DNA from: an uncultured Actinomycetes bacterium
GTDB taxonomy: Bacteria > Actinomycetota > Coriobacteriia > Coriobacteriales > RUG844
Direction: 5' to 3'
NCBI GenBank assembly: GCA_900313875.1
Contig: OMSY01000163.1
Span: forward strand, 1 to 8,570
Length of the DNA stretch: 8,570 nt
The notes beneath the pieces were generated by a model. It saw nothing but the letters and a program-made list of their open reading frames with translations. It was not told the DNA's origin and made no database searches. Positions 1 to 7,439 of the stretch are shown here, one piece after another; within the stretch, counting starts at the first letter, position 1; each line of letters opens with the position of its first letter. A program made the translations under genes and the position numbers.

Positions 1-281
1 ATGCCTGGCGTGAGCATTTCAGCCTCGCCATCTGGCAGGAGGCGGCCGGGGCTGCCGGTGTCGACCTGTTCGGCATCGCGGGCAGCGTCCTGTCCTATGA
101 CCAGCCACTCCCGTGGGGGCATATCTCCTGCGGGGTCTCGCCACGCTATCTGGCCCTCGAGCTCGAGCGTGCGAAGGCCGGTATCACCACACCGGATTGC
201 ACGTTCGATGGTTGCACGGGGTGTGGGCTGTGCCCCGACCTGGGCTGTGGGGTCGAGTTGGCGGGTGATCGTCTTGGCTGA
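1..281 (+). CDS. B12-binding-type radical SAM protein, C-terminal end (partial, TIGR03960-like)
   Basis: This is the 3' end of a gene that begins before the window. Codons run in the frame starting at base 3 and end at TGA 279-281, giving 92 residues. The readable tail contains LPWGHISCGVSPRYL, then ITTPDC, then a cysteine cluster (CTGCGLC, with two more Cys nearby). This matches the usual end of the TIGR03960 family: LPWxHIxxGVxxxYL followed by a CxxCGxC-type cluster. From family knowledge, the missing upstream part should hold a cobalamin-binding-like domain and the CxxxCxxC radical SAM motif. The biochemical role of the family is unknown. The C-terminal cysteines could ligate an extra metal or Fe-S cluster (inference). 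The next gene, DUF2344, is its usual partner, sometimes fused to it; here the two are separate but overlap by a few bases, so they are probably translationally coupled. The family call rests on this short tail plus the neighbour. Confidence 0.85.
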   Translation, partial: AWREHFSLAIWQEAAGAAGVDLFGIAGSVLSYDQPLPWGHISCGVSPRYLALELERAKAGITTPDCTFDGCTGCGLCPDLGCGVELAGDRLG

Positions 282-990
282 TGGGCTGTTCAGGCTGCGC
301 ATGCGCTTCCACAAGTGGGGGCGGCTGAGCTATCTGTCGCATCTCGAGGTCGTGCGCGCTCAGGAGCGGATGGTGCGTCGTGCGGGTCTTCCCTTCGCCG
401 TCACCTGCGGGTTCAGTCCCCACATGAAGATCGCCTTCGGTCCCGCACTCGGTGTGGGCACCGCAGGTTTCGAGGAATACATCGACATCTGGTTGCGTGA
501 GTACGTCGATCCGGATGAGGCGCTCTCCCGTCTGCAGCATGCGAGCGTGCCGGATCTCATGCCCGAGCAGGTGCGCTATGTCCATGAGCGGGAGACCTCG
601 CTCGTGGCCGCACTCAACATCGCTCATTACCGGGTGACGTGCGGGCATGGTCCCGTGGCTGACGCCACGGTGTTCCAAGCTGCGCTCGACGAGGTGGTCG
701 GGCGGGGGAGCATCGAGGTGGAGAGGCGGAAGCCCTCGAAGAAGGGGGCACTCACCAAGACCCTTGACCTCACCCATCTGGTCTACCGCCGGCCCATATG
801 CAGGCAGGTGGACGAGGGCGTCTGCGCGATCGACCTGTGGACCCGTCTCGAGAACACCGGTGCGCTCCGTCCCGAGGTGCTGGTGGCGGAGGTCGCCAAG
901 GTCTCATCGTCGGACATCGAGGTGGTGGGGCTCGAGCGGGTCGAGCTGTTCTGCGAGGAGGATGGGACCCTCACGAAACCGCTGGCATAG
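274..990 (+). CDS. TIGR03936 / DUF2344 family protein, partner of the upstream radical SAM protein
   Basis: The protein has about 238 residues and ends at TAG 988-990. Its N-terminus reads FRLRMRFHKWGRLSYLSHLE, followed by RRAGLPFAVTCGFSPHMKIA and FGPALGVGTA. These are the hallmarks of the DUF2344 family: RxRFxKxGxxxFLSHLD, then an RRAGLP...GF(S/N)PHxK block and FGPALxVG. The molecular function is not established. The domain occurs next to, or fused to, TIGR03960 radical SAM proteins, so a shared pathway is inferred, possibly tRNA or ribosome related given the gene neighbourhood. The start is uncertain. TTG 274 gives MADGLFRLR, which looks like a normal family start and overlaps the upstream stop at 279-281. 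GTG 265 and ATG 301 are alternatives, and none has a strong Shine-Dalgarno sequence. The frame stays open to the left edge of the window, but that stretch is only a shadow of the radical SAM gene. No RNase E/G gene follows, although one often separates this gene from rplU in relatives. Confidence 0.85.
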   Translation: MADGLFRLRMRFHKWGRLSYLSHLEVVRAQERMVRRAGLPFAVTCGFSPHMKIAFGPALGVGTAGFEEYIDIWLREYVDPDEALSRLQHASVPDLMPEQVRYVHERETSLVAALNIAHYRVTCGHGPVADATVFQAALDEVVGRGSIEVERRKPSKKGALTKTLDLTHLVYRRPICRQVDEGVCAIDLWTRLENTGALRPEVLVAEVAKVSSSDIEVVGLERVELFCEEDGTLTKPLA

Positions 991-1059
991 CGGTCGCGAC
1001 GTCATCCCGCGCACCGGTCCCCGCTTGCAGCCGCAGGGATATCGCATGCCGCTCAAGCC

Positions 1060-1087
1060 TTGCACCCTCCATCTGCAGTGGTATCAT
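1060..1087 (+). promoter_or_regulatory. Candidate extended -10 promoter upstream of rplU (upstream of two)
   Basis: TATCAT at 1082-1087 matches the -10 consensus at 5 of 6 positions and is preceded by TG (1079-1080) plus one base, the extended -10 pattern. A weak -35, TTGCAC (1060-1065), lies 16 bases upstream. It would start transcription near 1094 and give a leader of about 65 nt for rplU. It sits in the longest non-coding gap of the window, just before a ribosomal protein operon. It directly abuts another candidate, so only one of the two may be active. Confidence 0.4.
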
Positions 1088-1089
1088 CT

Positions 1090-1119
1090 TTGACTCGTGG
1101 GGTTATCCTAGGTTAGGAT
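1090..1119 (+). promoter_or_regulatory. Candidate sigma-A-type promoter for rplU-rpmA (downstream of two)
   Basis: TTGACT (1090-1095) matches the -35 consensus TTGACA at 5 of 6 positions. TAGGAT (1114-1119) matches TATAAT at 4 of 6, and the spacer is 18 bases. Transcription would begin near 1126, leaving a short leader of about 33 nt before the rplU ATG at 1159. The -10 element lies inside an inverted repeat (1102-1122). I slightly favour this over the overlapping extended -10 candidate because of the better -35; mapping of transcript ends would decide. Confidence 0.45.
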
Positions 1120-1122
1120 GAC
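1102..1122 (+). promoter_or_regulatory. Inverted repeat in the rplU upstream region (operator or leader hairpin)
   Basis: GTTATCCT (1102-1109) and AGGATGAC (1115-1122) pair over 8 bp, with one G-T wobble if formed in RNA, around a 5-base loop AGGTT. If transcription starts near 1094 this is an RNA hairpin in the rplU leader. If it starts near 1126 the repeat lies in DNA between and over the -35 and -10 elements and could be an operator. The short arms mean it could also be chance. Confidence 0.35.
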
Positions 1123-1158
1123 TCACTGCATGTGTGTCCAATTGAAGGGTAATGGTCA

Positions 1159-1485
1159 ATGTACGCGATAGTCTTCACTGGTGGCAAGCAGTACAAGGTT
1201 GCCAATAACGATATCATCGAGATCGAGAAGCTTCCCGCCGAGGTCGGCGAGAAGGTCGCCCTCGACATAGTCACGCTCGTCGATGATGGCAAGGTCGTCG
1301 TCGATGCTGCGGAGCTCGCCGATCTCAAGGCTGAGGCGGAGGTTCTCGATCACTTCAAGGGTGACAAGCAGATCGTGTTCAAGTTCAAGAGGCGCAAGGG
1401 TTACAAGCGCACGCGCGGTCATCGTCAGCAGCTCACCCGCGTGAAGATCACGAGTATCGCCGGCAAGGCTGCAGAGGCAGAGTAG
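1159..1485 (+). CDS. rplU: Large ribosomal subunit protein bL21
   Basis: The 108-residue product is close to the usual length of about 103. It binds 23S rRNA in the 50S subunit. The N-terminus MYAIVFTGGKQYKV is the typical L21 start. Near the C-terminus, FKFKRRKGYKRTRGHRQQLT contains the basic L21 signature (K/R spacing, then GHRQxxT), followed by VKITSI. A short acidic, alanine-rich tail (GKAAEAE) ends the protein. The ATG at 1159 is preceded by GAAGGG (1144-1149), a fair ribosome binding site at a spacing of 9 bases. rpmA follows after 36 bp, so the two are surely cotranscribed, which fits their joint role. Two promoter candidates lie in the 168-bp gap upstream. Identification is secure. 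Confidence 0.97.
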   Translation: MYAIVFTGGKQYKVANNDIIEIEKLPAEVGEKVALDIVTLVDDGKVVVDAAELADLKAEAEVLDHFKGDKQIVFKFKRRKGYKRTRGHRQQLTRVKITSIAGKAAEAE

Positions 1486-1521
1486 CGGTCGCGGAACGGG
1501 ATAGTTAGGTAGGGAGTAGAG

Positions 1522-1773
1522 ATGGCACATAAAAAAGGACTTGGCTCGACTCGTAACGGTCGCGATTCCAACGCTCAGCGTCTCGGTGTCAAGCGTTTCG
1601 CAGGTCAGAAGGTGACCACCGGCACCATCCTCGTCCGTCAGCGCGGGACCCACATCCATCCGGGTGAGAACGTGGGACGCGGCAAGGACGATACGCTGTT
1701 CGCCCTCGTCGATGGCACGGTCGAGTACACGCATGGCGTGAAGCGCAAGGCCCACGTAAGGCCCATCGCTTAG
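1522..1773 (+). CDS. rpmA: Large ribosomal subunit protein bL27
   Basis: The 83-residue product is the normal length for L27. Its N-terminal tail reaches the peptidyl-transferase centre of the 50S subunit. The sequence starts [16 protein letters not shown] and contains the signature [17 protein letters not shown] and then GKDDTLFAL. The N-terminus starts directly with the mature form. It lacks the short cleaved extension found in Firmicutes L27, and the protease gene (prp/ysxB) that Firmicutes carry between rplU and rpmA is also absent. Both facts are consistent with an actinobacterial origin. The start is supported by AGGGAG (1511-1516) five bases before ATG 1522. A strong hairpin begins 20 bases after the stop. 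Confidence 0.98.
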   Translation: MAHKKGLGSTRNGRDSNAQRLGVKRFAGQKVTTGTILVRQRGTHIHPGENVGRGKDDTLFALVDGTVEYTHGVKRKAHVRPIA

Positions 1774-3215
<1,442 letters not shown>

Positions 3216-3216
<1 letters not shown>

Positions 3217-4355
3217 TGTCTGGAATCGATGCGAAGCGCCACTATGAGAGGATCGTCGTCAAGGTGGGCACGAGTTCGCTCGTCGATGCGGACGGCAGGG
3301 TCGACCACATCAAGATAAGCCGTCTGGTCGAGCAGATCGCATTGGTGCGCGCAAAGGGCACCAAGGTCGTTCTCGTGACCTCGGGGGCCATCACCGTCGG
3401 TCTCGAGGAGCTCCAGATGGCGGCGACCCGTCCCGATGACATGCCGACCCTCCAGGCTGCGGCGGCGATCGGGCAGATCAAGCTCGCGAACCATTACGAT
3501 TATGCGGCCAGGATGTACGGTATCCCCACGGCTCAGGTGCTCCTGACGCGCCGGGACACCTCGGACCGTACCGCCTACCTGCATGCACGCGACACGGTCG
3601 AGCGGCTGCTCGAGCTCGGGGTGCTCCCCATCATCAACGAGAACGATACCGTGGCCGTCGAGGAGATCAGGTTCGGTGACAACGACACCCTCGCCGCGAC
3701 GGTCGCCACGCTCATCCGGGCCGACCTCGTGGTGCTCCTGTCCGATATCGAGGGTCTGTACACGGCGGACCCCCGCATCGACGAGGATGCGGAGCTGCTC
3801 ACGCGGGTCGAGCGTTTCACCGATGAGCTGCTGGAGTCCGCCGGCGGTGCCGGCTCCGCGACCGGCAGCGGTGGCATGCTCACCAAGATCAAGGCCGCAC
3901 GCGTCCTCATGCGCGCGGGCATCCCCATGGTCATCTGCGAGGGGAGCCGTGCCAATGCGCTCGTCGACATCGTGGAAGGCGACCAGGTCGGCACGATGTT
4001 CGTCTCGGGCGGGAGCCGCAAGGCCCTGCAGGCCAAGAAGCTCTGGATAGCGTTGGGCGACAAGTCCCGGGGGGTCCTCGTCATCGATGACGGGGCCTGC
4101 CGCGCCCTGCGTGAGAACGGTGGCTCGCTTCTGCCGGTGGGGGTCCGGCAGGTGAAGGGCACCTTCGGGCGTGGTGCCATCGTGAACATCCGCGACCTGC
4201 ATGGCCGTCTGGTCGGGCGTGGCTTCTCGCGTTATTCCTCCGATGAGATCGGGCTTGCAGCGGGGAAGCATAGCGATGAGATCGCGCAGATGGTCTCGAT
4301 CTCGTCGCTCGCGGGGGTCGATGTGGTGCATCGTGATGAGATGATCGTTTTCTGA
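3216..4355 (+). CDS. proB: Glutamate 5-kinase with C-terminal PUA domain
   Basis: The 379-residue enzyme phosphorylates glutamate to gamma-glutamyl phosphate, the first and usually proline-inhibited step of proline synthesis in the cytoplasm. The amino-acid kinase domain spans about residues 10-265: VVKVGTSSLV (Lys16), VTSGAITVG (S56-G57-A58, with TV where AA is common), INEND (N141-D144), FGDNDTL (153-159), then LLSDIEGLYTADP and GSGGMLTKIKAA. Residues about 280-370 form a PUA domain, ending near GFSRYSSDEI. That is the long form known from E. coli and Actinobacteria. The ATG overlaps the obgE stop (ATGA), and GAGGA (3199-3203) inside obgE is a plausible but rather distant binding site, as expected for coupling. 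proA follows after 65 bp. No key residue appears to be missing. Confidence 0.96.
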
Positions 4356-4361
4356 GACAAT

Positions 4362-4401
4362 GTCCCCATCGTCATGATGGGACCGGTTGATTGGCGAACC
4401 G
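4362..4401 (+). promoter_or_regulatory. Two small inverted repeats in the proB-proA gap
   Basis: GTCCCCATC (4362-4370) pairs with GATGGGAC (4376-4383) over 8 bp with one bulged C and a 5-base loop. Directly after, CGGTT (4384-4388) can pair with AACCG (4397-4401). A second AACC at 4417-4420 lies between the proA Shine-Dalgarno sequence and ATG, so GGTT (4385-4388) could in principle pair there instead and hide the start. There is no T run, so a terminator is unlikely. Whether this tunes proA is inference; the stems are short. Confidence 0.3.
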
Positions 4402-4407
4402 CGTTTG

Positions 4408-4413
4408 AGGAGG
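4408..4413 (+). promoter_or_regulatory. Consensus Shine-Dalgarno sequence of proA
   Basis: AGGAGG, a full match to the anti-SD core, lies seven bases before ATG 4421. It selects this ATG over the in-frame ATG at 4430 and suggests strong, independent initiation of proA. Confidence 0.8.
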
Positions 4414-4420
4414 TCGAACC

Positions 4421-5689
4421 ATGAACAGGATGAACGAAGAGCTGCAGGTCAAGGTTCCGCTGGCACGTGAGGCCTCGCGCGAGCTTGCGAAGACCACGAC
4501 AGCGCAACGGGATGCAGCGCTTGCCGCCATGGCGGACGCCCTCATCGAGCGTACCCCCGAGATCCTCGAGGCCAATGCCGCCGATGTCGCGGCAGCTCGG
4601 GAGAAGGGCACGCCCGAACCGCTTATCGACCGCCTGTTCCTCGACGAGGGACGCATCGCCGGTATCGCCGACGCGTTGCGGGTGCTCATCGAGGCTCCCG
4701 ACCCGATAGGCAAGGTGCTCGAGCAGCGGCGGATGTACAACGGCATCGAGCTCGAGCGCGTCTGCGTTCCCATGGGCGTCATCGCCGTGATCTACGAGGC
4801 ACGTCCCAACGTGACCGCCGATGCGGCAGGTATCTGCCTCAAGAGCGCGAATGCCTGCATCCTGCGCGGGGGAAGCCTCGCACAGCGTTCATGCCTGGCC
4901 ATCTGCAAGGTCATCTCCGATGCCGCATGCGGGCAGGGGATGCCCGAAGGTTGCATCCAGGCAATCGAGGATTCCTCGCGTGCGGTGACCGACGAGCTCA
5001 TGCGCCTGCATGGTCAGGTCGACCTGCTCATCCCACGCGGTGGTGCGGGTCTCATCAGGCATTGCGTGGAACACTCGCTCGTCCCCGTCATCGAGACGGG
5101 TACGGGGAACTGCCATATCTACGTTCACGAGAGCGCCGATCCTGACAAGGCTCTCGCCATCCTGCTCAACGCCAAGTGCCAGAGACCGGGTGTCTGCAAC
5201 GCGGCCGAGTCCCTGCTCGTCGACGGGGAGATCGCCTCCGAGCAGCTCCCCGTCCTCATGCGTGCGCTGGTGGATGCGGGCGTCAAGCTGCATTGCGATG
5301 AGCGTGCGCTTGCGATCGCGCAGGCTGGGGGCATCGATGCCGTCGCCGGTGATGAGGATGATTGGGCACGTGAGTACCTCGATCTCGAGATGAGCGTACA
5401 GGTCGTGGATGGTGTCGACGATGCCATCGCATGGGTCAACCGTACGGGCACGGGGCATTCGGAATGCATCGTCGCGGAGGACCAGGACGCCTGTGAGCGC
5501 TTCCTCGTCGGGGTGGATGCCGCCGCCGTGTACGCCAACGCCTCCACACGTTTCACCGATGGCGGTGAGTTCGGTCTGGGAGCCGAGATCGGCATCTCCA
5601 CGCAGAAGCTGCATGCTCGTGGTCCCATGGCCCTCGAGGCGCTGACGAGCTACAAGTACGTCTTGCGGGGCACGGGGCAGGTGCGTTGA
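4421..5689 (+). CDS. proA: Gamma-glutamyl phosphate reductase
   Basis: The 422-residue protein is the usual length. It reduces gamma-glutamyl phosphate to glutamate-5-semialdehyde with NADPH, the second step of proline synthesis; ProB and ProA are thought to pass the labile intermediate between them. It belongs to the aldehyde dehydrogenase superfamily. Visible marks are IYEARPNVTADAAG (Y125-P129), LKSANACILRGG, the VIETGTGNCHIYV segment, and the active-site block NAKCQRPGVCNAAESLL with catalytic Cys259. The C-terminal part has RFTDGGEFGLGAEIGIS and ends near ALTSYKYVLRGTGQVR, as in the family. The N-terminal part is rich in alanine and helical. The start at ATG 4421 is fixed by the AGGAGG site. 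The final enzyme, proC, is not in the window. nadD follows after 37 bp in the same direction. Confidence 0.97.
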   Translation: MNRMNEELQVKVPLAREASRELAKTTTAQRDAALAAMADALIERTPEILEANAADVAAAREKGTPEPLIDRLFLDEGRIAGIADALRVLIEAPDPIGKVLEQRRMYNGIELERVCVPMGVIAVIYEARPNVTADAAGICLKSANACILRGGSLAQRSCLAICKVISDAACGQGMPEGCIQAIEDSSRAVTDELMRLHGQVDLLIPRGGAGLIRHCVEHSLVPVIETGTGNCHIYVHESADPDKALAILLNAKCQRPGVCNAAESLLVDGEIASEQLPVLMRALVDAGVKLHCDERALAIAQAGGIDAVAGDEDDWAREYLDLEMSVQVVDGVDDAIAWVNRTGTGHSECIVAEDQDACERFLVGVDAAAVYANASTRFTDGGEFGLGAEIGISTQKLHARGPMALEALTSYKYVLRGTGQVR

Positions 5690-5726
5690 TGCTGCGGAGC
5701 CTGGGTTCGGCCGGGGAGGGAGCACA

Positions 5727-6917
5727 ATGAGCCGGGTCGGCATCATGGGGGGTACCTTCGATCCCATTCATCTCGCCCATCTCGTCTGTGCCGAGGAGGT
5801 CCTCCGCTCCCTCGAGTTGGACAAGGTGGTGTTCATGCCGGCTGGCGACCCGCACTTCAAGCAGGGCAAGGTCGTCGCATCGCCTGCGAAGCGCCTGCAC
5901 ATGGTCGAGCTGGCCTGCAAGGGCAACCCTCATTTCGATGTGAGCGATCTCGAGATTCGACGCCAGGGCATCACCTACACGGTCGACACGCTCGAGCAGT
6001 TGCATCGGGAGAACCCGGATGATTCCCTGTTCTTCATCCTCGGTGCGGACGCGTTGGCCGGCATCGGCTCGTGGTATGGGAGCGGCCGGCTGCCCTCGTT
6101 GGCCACCTATGTGGTGATTCCGCGACCTGGATATGATGTTTCTACCTTGGCCGAGCAGGCGAGGGGTTTCACCATCGAGGTCTGCGAGGTCCCCTCCATG
6201 GACCTTTCCTCGACCATGGTGCGCAACCGTATCGCACAGGGCAAGTCGGTCCACTACCTCGTGCCCGATGCGGTACGGGTCTATCTTGAGGATACGGGTC
6301 TGTATGCCGGCGGGCGGAGGTCTTCCGACGAGGAGGGTGCGGTCTCGGGCAGGCTCATCGCCTCCGCCGAGCAGGCGGTTCGCGAGCGTCTGTCGGGGAA
6401 GCGGCTCATGCACTCCTTCGGTGCCGCGCATACCGCACGCGCCCTTGCCGAAGCGTACGGTGTCGATGGTGATATCGCCTACCTCGCCGGCCTGCTTCAC
6501 GATTGGGACAAATGCATCCCCAACGACCGGGCGGTGGAGCGTGCGGAGGAGCTGGGTATCCCGCTCAAGAAGGCGATGCGCGCGACCCCTTCCGTGCTCC
6601 ATGGCCTGACCGCATCGAAGGCGCTGCCCGACGAACTGTTCGACCTACCGCAGGAGATCCTCGATGCCATCGCACGCCACACGATTCCCGTGATGGAGAT
6701 GCGTCCACTCGACAAGATCGTCTACATCGCGGACAAGATCGAGCCGAGCCGTCCCATCGAGCACACGCGTGCCGTGCGCGAGCGGATCGGCATCAGCTCG
6801 TTGCATGAGCTGTACCTGCAGACCTTCGCCTCCTCGCTCGCCTGGCTCATCGAGACCCGCAGGCCCGTCTACACCGGGTCGATCAAGGTCTGGAACGCTC
6901 TCATGAGGCAGGGATGA
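5727..6917 (+). CDS. nadD: Fusion of nicotinate-nucleotide adenylyltransferase (NadD) and YqeK-type HD phosphohydrolase
   Basis: A single 396-residue frame carries two enzymes that are often separate adjacent genes. Residues 1-195 are NadD, which joins ATP and nicotinate mononucleotide to make deamido-NAD. It shows GIMGGTFDPIHLAHL (nucleotidyltransferase motif, here H15-L16-A17-H18 in place of the usual HxGH), LFFILGADAL, and LSSTMVRNRI (160-169), the ISSTxxR motif. A short charged linker, GGRRSSDEEG, follows. Residues about 210-396 are the YqeK HD domain: MHSFG (H229), LLHDWDK (H258-D259), VLHGL (H292), RHTIP (H318) and DKIVYIADKIEPSR (D336). All the metal-ligand positions expected for the family are present. 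YqeK proteins hydrolyse diadenosine tetraphosphate to ADP, so the second half probably clears Ap4A (inference from family). GGGGAGGG (5713-5720) precedes ATG 5727 by six bases. I see no frameshift or internal stop; rsfS follows 78 bp downstream. NadD-YqeK fusions exist in other lineages. Confidence 0.93.
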   Translation: MSRVGIMGGTFDPIHLAHLVCAEEVLRSLELDKVVFMPAGDPHFKQGKVVASPAKRLHMVELACKGNPHFDVSDLEIRRQGITYTVDTLEQLHRENPDDSLFFILGADALAGIGSWYGSGRLPSLATYVVIPRPGYDVSTLAEQARGFTIEVCEVPSMDLSSTMVRNRIAQGKSVHYLVPDAVRVYLEDTGLYAGGRRSSDEEGAVSGRLIASAEQAVRERLSGKRLMHSFGAAHTARALAEAYGVDGDIAYLAGLLHDWDKCIPNDRAVERAEELGIPLKKAMRATPSVLHGLTASKALPDELFDLPQEILDAIARHTIPVMEMRPLDKIVYIADKIEPSRPIEHTRAVRERIGISSLHELYLQTFASSLAWLIETRRPVYTGSIKVWNALMRQG

Positions 6918-6995
6918 TCTTGCACGACCGGATGACCGGGTTCATGGTATCGTGAGGTGGAGGAGTCAATTCCTATCTGATGAATCGAGGCTTGC
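6918..6995 (+). other. Gap between nadD-yqeK and rsfS with a displaced SD-like run
   Basis: This 78-bp gap contains a very purine-rich stretch, GAGGTGGAGGAG (6954-6965), that looks like a strong ribosome binding site but lies 30 bases before the rsfS ATG. The only ATG nearer (6980) opens another frame and shows no known protein. TGGTATCGT (6945-6953) resembles an extended -10 element, but no -35 stands at a suitable distance. I can assign no definite function. Confidence 0.3.
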
Positions 6996-7406
6996 ATGAA
7001 TGCAAGGGAAGCAGCCCTCCTGGCTGCACGTGTTGCCGATGACAAGAAGGCCACCGACATCCTTGTCCAGGATGTCTCGGAGCTGCTCAAGGTCACCGAC
7101 TATTTCGTGATCGTGACAGGTGCGAATCCCCGTCAGGTCGACGGCATCGTCGATGGCATCATCGAGACCCTTCGTGATGAGGCGGACATGAGACCTCATT
7201 TCATCGAGGGCCGTGACGAGCTCAGCTGGGTCCTGCTCGATTTCGGGTCGTTCGTCGTCCATGTGTTCCAGCCGGAGGCGCGCGAGTACTATCGGCTCGA
7301 GACGCTCTGGGGAGATGCCCCGCTGCTCGACTTGATGGATGCCGGTATCCTGGACCCGGTCTACAGCGATCGGGTCGGTGCTCTGGTGGGGCGTGCGGAG
7401 GAGTGA
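6996..7406 (+). CDS. rsfS: Ribosomal silencing factor RsfS
   Basis: The 136-residue protein belongs to the RsfS/Iojap family, which binds uL14 on the 50S subunit and blocks joining with 30S under starvation. Typical family blocks are KKATDILVQDV (about 18-28), VTDYFVIVTGANPRQV, and FIEGRDELSWVLLDFGSFVV followed by HVF, then AREYYRLETLWGDAP. The C-terminal 25 residues after LWGDAP are a variable tail. The start is fixed by an in-frame TGA at 6981-6983, 15 bases upstream of ATG 6996, with no other start codon between; GAGG (6987-6990) five bases before it is a modest binding site. Its place after nadD/yqeK is the conserved order in Gram-positive bacteria. The stop is 33 bp from the end of the convergent dinB. 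Confidence 0.96.
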   Translation: MNAREAALLAARVADDKKATDILVQDVSELLKVTDYFVIVTGANPRQVDGIVDGIIETLRDEADMRPHFIEGRDELSWVLLDFGSFVVHVFQPEAREYYRLETLWGDAPLLDLMDAGILDPVYSDRVGALVGRAEE

Positions 7407-7416
7407 CATCACGCCC
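7389..7416 (+). terminator. Weak hairpin across the end of rsfS, possible convergent terminator
   Basis: GGGCGTG (7389-7395) pairs perfectly with CACGCCC (7410-7416) over 7 bp with a 14-base loop that contains the rsfS stop codon. No T run follows on either strand. It is the only clear inverted repeat I see near the junction of rsfS and dinB, where termination of two convergent transcripts is expected. The large loop makes it a poor terminator on its own. Confidence 0.2.
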
Positions 7417-7439
7417 ATGGCACGAGGCGCCGATGCCCG

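Noticed and set aside
979..994. A small hairpin around the DUF2344 stop codon.
   Set aside because: The stem is only 5-6 bp with no T run, too weak to call a terminator.
988..1493. The same 11 bases, TAGCGGTCGCG, at the stop codons of both the DUF2344 gene (988-998) and rplU (1483-1493).
   Set aside because: Several chance repeats of this length are expected in a window of this size, and there is no structure or other copy to suggest a function.
1156..1755. A 199-residue minus-strand frame across rplU and rpmA.
   Set aside because: It covers two secure ribosomal protein genes and their intergenic gap, and its product resembles nothing I recognise.
5553..6602. A 349-residue open frame on the minus strand opposite the end of proA and nadD; similar ones at 4889-5767 and 2383-2988.
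   Set aside because: Same codon-bias effect; all lie entirely or mostly within well-supported plus-strand genes and show no motifs or binding sites of their own.
6920..6953. TTGCAC and TATCGT before rsfS as a promoter.
   Set aside because: The spacing of 22 bases is too long for a normal sigma-A promoter; only the extended -10-like part remains, which is weak.
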